Below, piece by piece: positions 58,772 through 64,000 of a stretch of 64,000 nt of DNA. The stretch lies in NCBI GenBank assembly GCA_000467715.1, contig AJFK01000981.1, positions 25,720-89,719 of the forward strand, given 5' to 3'. The notes under the pieces are model-generated. The model saw nothing but the letters and a program-made list of their open reading frames with translations, had not been told where the DNA came from and ran no database searches. Within the stretch, counting starts at the first letter, position 1. Each line of letters begins with the position of its first letter. This stretch comes from Hysterium pulicare CBS 123377 (lineage: Eukaryota; Ascomycota; Dothideomycetes; Hysteriales; Hysteriaceae). The translations under genes and the position numbers were made by a program.

Positions 58772-59571
58772 CTACTCCTCATCGTCCTCGTCTTCGTCCT
58801 CAACAACAGGGACGGGCTCTTCGGCCGCGGTAGGTTTGACCTTTCTTGACTTTTCAGCCCCAGGGGGTTTACTCGGCTTGGTAGCTCCGGGCGCAGTCTC
58901 CTCTTCCCCTTCCCCTTCTTCCTCCTCCTCCTCCTCCTCCTCCTCCTCGGGCTCTTCTTCCTCTTCGTCGTCATCAGGCTTTGTTACCTTCCTTTTCTTG
59001 GCTTTGGGTGCTGTGCAGAATATGAGTGACTTTAGTTGGGTAACATGCCGCGCTTAGATTCTACCTGGAGCCTCCTCTTCCTCTGACTCTTCGTCATATT
59101 CTTCAGAGCCCTCGGACTCATACCTGTTCGGGCATGTGTGGTCAGCCTCGGGAACATGGGCCATGGCAACAATCAAAAGGCAATGGAAGGGAATCCAGCG
59201 CTTCAGATCCAGCAATGTACGGCAAAGAAGAACAAGTAGGTAGAAGATGTTGGCGAAAACAAGGAAGATTTCTAACATAAGCAGACAAGGCTGAAATGCA
59301 TCCCTCGGTCCAAGGACACAGGAGGAAATTGACCGCGCAGCAAGATCACAACACAGGCATGGAAAGAGAGCACTCGAAATCAGATATCAAACAAGACGCG
59401 ACCGCAATTGACAATGGCAAGCTTCTTTGCGACGAGAAGGGGTGCAGTTACATGACGTCAGGAGCTGAGAATGTACTGTACTTACTCTTCCTCCTCGTCG
59501 CTCTCGTCGGATGGGAGGGCCTGAAGCTCTTCCTCCACGTCAGCGTCCTGCTTTCTCTTGCGAGTAGACAT
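58772..59571 (-). CDS. Small acidic nuclear-type protein (unknown)
   Basis: The model is complement(58772..59010, 59065..59123, 59486..59571), 127 aa. Two introns (54 and 362 bp) are GT-AG and in phase; the long intron is unusual. More than a third of the residues are Asp or Glu, with one run of eleven Glu encoded by a CTC-type microsatellite (58917-58948). Basic patches STRKRKQ near the start and PKAKKRKVTKP in the middle look like nuclear-localisation signals. Such proteins can be histone chaperone-like or nucleolar, but no defined domain is visible. It shares a divergent promoter region with BRF1. Confidence 0.65.
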
Positions 59572-60409
59572 TGTGTTGTGGGCGACAGGAATTGGATGCA
59601 AAGATGGGTGATGGTAAGAGGGAGGAGGCAGGGAGTGAGCTCTGGAGCTGGAGCTTGGAGCTGAAAGTGGGGTGGCTGGGAGGTGCGGAAAGCTGGGGGC
59701 AGAGGGCAGAAGGCAGAGGGAGCGGCAAAGGCAATCCGTTCTAAGAATGGAGACGGCACCAGCAGCGACCAACGTCAGGGCGCGCTGCGTTAGCGAGGGA
59801 TAAGTTGTGCGTCAACAGCCAGTTCTGCAGGGCAGCACTACTGTCCCGTACGCAGCACCGGCAGTGCGATGGATGGATGATGGAAGCGAAAAGAGGGCGA
59901 AAGACATTTCTATAAGCGTTCAAACCTCCTTGGCACTGGTCTTGTAGAAGTCAATGAGGAGGACTGGATTTGATTATGATAGATTCCCACCTGTTGCTCA
60001 GCACCAAAGCGATGCGGTTGAAATGGGAGAAAGACAGAAAGCTGGAATCGAACAAGACCCCTCGGAACAAAGAATCGCCGCCCGGAGCGGGTTGCTAAGT
60101 TCTTGCGTGCCGGTTCACGCTTCACCCCGCTGTACCGCAGAACCGACTCAAAGCTCCAGCTTCACTACGAATTTTGACTCACCACTCTTGCGCATTCAAC
60201 TGCCCAGCACCACCAATTCTCCTGTCTACATACAACTATCTTCTCGACCAATCATCAACGTGCAATGAGCGTTTTGCTACTTTCTTCTTCATTGCATTTC
60301 GAAGCCTTTTAGTCAACGCCTCGGCAAATATTTCACCTTCGAAATTTCACGCTGAAGCCTACAGCCATCCAAACCTCGTTTCGCCCAACTTACGCGCTAT
60401 GAAGTGACG
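59572..60409. promoter_or_regulatory. Divergent promoter of the acidic protein gene and BRF1
   Basis: This 838-bp region lies between two divergent ATGs. No specific factor site was identified. GC-rich on the side of the acidic protein gene and CT-rich before BRF1. Confidence 0.45.
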
Positions 60410-62868
60410 ATGTCTGTTCCAAACGCTGCTCGCCGTCCTCGCGAGCGCCTCGCTTCGCTCAAGAACCCAACGCCTACGAGTTATTCGCCCTCTTTCTCTA
60501 CACCGTCAACTACCGCCGCCAAATCCGCACCTCGAAAAGTGTCAAAGCCGAAACCTTGCTGCAACACCCCGGATATCCAAGAACACGATGGCATTAGAGT
60601 CTGTCTCAGTTGCGGTATGGTCTTCAATGAGAGCGAGATTGTATCAGAAGTCACTTTTGGGGAAACAGCAGCAGGTGCTGCTGTAGTGCAGGGCGCATTC
60701 GTTGGAGAAAACCAACGCCATGCGAATACAATGGGAGGTGGCCTCCGTGGGACTGGAGATGGTATGGGAAGCAGAGAGCAGACGGAAATGCATGGTCAGT
60801 GCTCGCTCTTGTCACCCCTCGTCAAGTACTCACCGCTAATGTTGCCATAGGACGGGACGAAATCAGAAAGCTTGCTGCAGCGCTTCATCTACCGACAATG
60901 GTCGAGGACCAAGGTTTTGGAATCTATAGACTCGCCATAAACCATAATTTCATCCAAGGGCGCCGGACCCGGATCGTTGCAGCCGTCTGTCTCTATGTTG
61001 CTTGTAGGCGAAATAGGGAAAACACAACATTGTTGATGGACTTAGCAGAGAAGATTCAGGTAGTTCAATTTCAGCCCACCTCTCTTGGAGTTGCCTAACC
61101 GTTCATCTAGGTCAATGTTTGGCGACTTGGAGAGGTGTACAAAGCCTTGACACGTGATCTATGGTTCGAGGAGCCAGGTGGATCGGGTGTGCACACCGTA
61201 TTGGAAGTTGAACCACTCATACTCAAGTATGCTCGCAAACTCGAGTTCGGTGACATGACTTTCCAAGTAGCAACTGACGCTGTCAAACTCATCAAACGTA
61301 TGAAGAGAGACTGGATGGTACAAGGCCGACAACCTGCTGGTCTTTGCGGCGCGTGTATCATCCTCGCAGCCCGCATGAACAACTTTCGGCGAACAGTTCG
61401 AGAAGTTGTTTACGTGGTTAAGGTTGCAGATACCACTGTCTTTAACCGTCTTATCGAGTTCAAGCGCCTTGAGAGTTCGGGATTGACCGTCGATCAATTT
61501 CGGAAGTATTCGGGGAGGCTCAAAGTGAAGGCACAACCGCCCTCGATCTATAAACGCCAGGAACGGGAGGACAAACGAAAACGAAAGCTCGCAGAGTTGG
61601 CGGGCGAGACCACAGAAGTCCTGGACGCTGCGGCTCAAGAGCCAAGCGGGCGAGCTACTTCAACAGCTCCTGATGATGGGCAAGCGCAACCAGTAGTGGC
61701 AGGGCCGAGCCAAGCATCAGGGATAAATGGCGAACCATCACAAGGCCTACGCCGTGACGCTGACGGCTTCCTTATTCCCGATCCACCCATCAATCCAAGC
61801 ATCCTGGATGCGTCCAGTATGGAACATTTGGAAGTTTTGGCACAGGAGCATGAGGAAGAAGCATCTTCTACGAAAAAGCACCCCGCCAAACGCCGGAAGA
61901 AGGAGAAGCGAGCACCCATTGTCATTTCGGAAGAAGATCTCGAAATCGAAAATGAGCTCGAGGAAGAAATCGAAAATATCTTGCATGATCCGGAAGTTTG
62001 GTCGAACTCAGATCATCCAATGTTCTCGCGATCCGAAGCTCGTGCAAAGGCCTTGGCAAATGCTCTCCGCGGCCGCACCACAGTCAGCACCGCGGAAGAC
62101 ATTGAGGAAGAAGAGTTTGCGGATGATCCGGAAGTGATGAATTGCAGACTCAGTCCTGAAGAAGTTGCAATCAAGGAACGCATTTGGGTCACGCACAATG
62201 AAGATTGGCTACGCCAGCAACAAGCCAGATTACTTAAGAAGGAATTGGAAGAGGCCAGTGGTGGACCGAAGAAGAAACAGAGGAGAAGGAAACATCACCA
62301 GATGGGTGATGGCAGCGTTCTCGAGGGAACGGAAGCCGCGAGCCCTGTCGAGGCTGTCCAGAAGATGTTGGAGAGACGAGGCAAGTATTTCAGTTCCTTT
62401 ATCAACTACGAGAAACTCCTCGGTATCTTGAACCCGGGTACGAGCAAACATGCGCAAAGCTCTTCCCCTAGCGGGAGCAGTCCACACACCAATGTTGAAG
62501 GCAACAGTCCAACATCTTCTGAGGGATCACCGGAGGCGGAAGTCGGACCAAGCAAGGCACCTCCGACGAGAGTTCCAAGAACTACGACGAGGAGAAATGC
62601 CACCTATTCGACCACGGTTCTCCCCACTCCTTCTACCTCCCAAGTCACGCAACCTTCTCAAACGGTCACCGCGCCACCTGCCGCAGAAGAAGAGCTCGAA
62701 GTCATCGTTGAAGAAGAAAACGAGCCGACGCCACCACAGATTCAGGAAGAGCTTCTTGAAGAAGATGACGATGATGATGCTGAGCAATTGGCTCACGGGT
62801 CTACCGACTATTATGGCGAAGAAGAAGTTGGATTCGACGACGAAGAAGATTATGCCGACGACTACTGA
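60410..62868 (+). CDS. brf1: TFIIIB subunit BRF1 (TFIIB-related factor)
   Basis: The model is join(60410..60794, 60851..61059, 61111..62868), 783 aa, with two introns of 56 and 51 bp. The N-terminal zinc ribbon carries Cys at 50, 51, 65 and 68, followed by IVSEVTFGE, a conserved Brf1 block. Two cyclin folds span about 125-320 (IVAAVCLYVACRR in the first, LCGACIILAARM in the second). The C-terminal half is acidic and contains the Brf1-specific homology block (CRLSPEEVAIKERIW to about KYFSSFINYEKLLGI) that binds TBP. BRF1 recruits RNA polymerase III to tRNA and 5S genes. The start is the second candidate (ATG); the upstream in-frame codon is GTG. Confidence 0.95.
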
Positions 62869-64000
62869 TTGATTGATTAATGGATGCATAGATGCACCAC
62901 CCTCTTGTAAGTTTAGCGATCCCCCTTCCCTTCCCAGACTTCCCATACTTCCCACTTCCCACTTCCCACTCTTTCCCATTCCTTGCAATTCAGGCATTAG
63001 CTATGGCGTTGTTTTATTTGGGCATTTACATTCATGGATTGGGCGTTTTCCATGCCAGGATATCCCGGAACTTTTATTTCCATGGAAAGGAAGTGCATTG
63101 GAGGGAGTCCCTTTCCTACTTGAAAACATTGACTCTCAGAAGAGAGACATATTCGTGGCGTTTATTGTCATGCCTGGTCAAGCATGTTTGGGGCATCCGG
63201 ACGGATGAGATGGATCACATGTCGCATTCTACCTACTGTGGAGGGGCGACCATGCATATTGGTGGCCGTAGGAGGGAGACATTGTATTGGGGAAAACTTC
63301 CTGATCTCGAAGAGATCGTTCACTTCATGGATGTTATGGGCTGCATTCACTCTTGTTCTGAGGAGGGAATCCAAGTCGATAGGCTGGCATCTACGGTGGT
63401 GGCATTGTGGGTATGGTGGAGTAATTTCCGCTGGATATGTAATATGCAGAATGGAAACGGGTCTGCCGCTGCATTCGAGAGTCCGAAAGGCCTATGAGTC
63501 TGACATCCACATCCATTTAAAATTCCTACCATCCTATCTCACAAAGCCGTCGTTCCGGGGCGAATCCTCTTCGTACAGCCCTACTACTAGCCAGGAATTG
63601 AGATCCGAAAGAGGCATTCGGACAGTGATCAATATACGTCTTACGTCACGCATAGTTGACCAAGGACTACAGACGTTGGACTCTGTATTATAGTGCTTGT
63701 GTGAAGCTCTTGTAATGAAGTTGGTGAGCCATCAAGGTCCTCAACGCTTGGCAGAGTTCGATACTAGCTCCCCACCGGGCTTTGGAGAAACGAGATCTAT
63801 TCCTCACCCGGTTTGACATCCCCTCATCTCCATGAGTGGAATGTTAGTCGAGAGTCCGATGCTTTCTTCTATTTCCTCGATGTAGAAAATATCGAAGCGC
63901 TTCCAAGAAGTGCAAAGCCAAGTCCCAATGTCTACTAGGACCAAATAGGAACATGATAGCCGGAATGGTACACAGGGGGTGCAGGAATTATTCGAGCACC
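62869..64000. other. BRF1 3' flank and unassigned sequence to the window end
   Basis: This segment starts with an imperfect CTTCCCA-type pyrimidine repeat (62925-62985). A 201-codon frame on the plus strand (62892-63497) overlaps it but has no recognisable domain and starts inside the repeat. No RNA gene was seen. Confidence 0.4.

Noticed and set aside
62892-63497. 201-codon open frame on the plus strand after BRF1
   Set aside because: It begins inside a CTTCCCA-type pyrimidine repeat, has no recognisable domain or signal, and overlaps other frames of similar length; most likely BRF1 3' flank.
1-64000. tRNA, rRNA or CRISPR features
   Set aside because: I saw no B-box-like GGTTCGANTCC in a cloverleaf context, no rRNA signature and no regularly spaced short direct repeats of CRISPR type; the tandem arrays have contiguous 150 or 171 bp units instead.

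Overview
This is a 64 kb stretch of nuclear DNA from a filamentous ascomycete (Pezizomycotina). The evidence is short GT-AG introns (mostly 47-75 bp, often with CTGAC or CTAAC branch sites), fungus-specific families (quinate cluster, Zn2Cys6 activator, fungal rhodopsin-like membrane protein, DUF7580-like protein, Brf1, Not1, Rog1-type lipase) and long AT-rich intergenic repeat arrays. Protein wording looks most like a Leotiomycete or a relative, but that placement is an impression, not a computed result. Gene models were spliced by hand; exon lengths and phases add up in every model listed.

Layout. 1-7.4 kb: a GPI-anchored two-domain fasciclin protein, a 3.7 kb gene-poor gap holding a degenerate tandem array of about 171-bp period, and an unknown membrane-anchored repeat protein. 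8.0-24.2 kb: a complete quinate-utilisation cluster with strictly alternating strands, forming four divergent pairs: qutR/qutA, a Gfo/Idh/MocA oxidoreductase/qutC, qutD/qutB and qutG/qutE. 24.6-32 kb: a DUF7580-like protein, a small secreted protein and a Cdc15/Imp2-type F-BAR-SH3 cytokinesis protein. 32.8-39.9 kb: NOT1, scaffold of the CCR4-NOT complex. 42.4-49.5 kb: a rhodopsin-like seven-helix membrane protein and a Rog1-type DUF676 lipase. 50.1-55.4 kb: a disordered protein with an internal duplication, a second tandem array of 150-bp period broken by an insertion of about 510 bp, and a fungal transcription-factor-domain protein with no zinc cluster. 57.2-62.9 kb: RTF2, an acidic nuclear-type protein and, divergent from it, the TFIIIB subunit BRF1.

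How the genes work together. In the quinate cluster QutD imports quinate, QutB oxidises it to 3-dehydroquinate, QutE (type II dehydroquinase) gives 3-dehydroshikimate and QutC gives protocatechuate for ring cleavage. QutA (activator) and QutR (repressor built from AROM-like domains) control transcription; QutG is an inositol-monophosphatase-like protein of uncertain role. The embedded Gfo/Idh/MocA dehydrogenase is not part of the classical Neurospora qa or Aspergillus qut clusters and is the best candidate for a new pathway step. The other genes are mostly unlinked housekeeping functions. The two satellite-like arrays and a pair of diverged dispersed repeats (17.4 and 31.7 kb) are the main unexplained structures.
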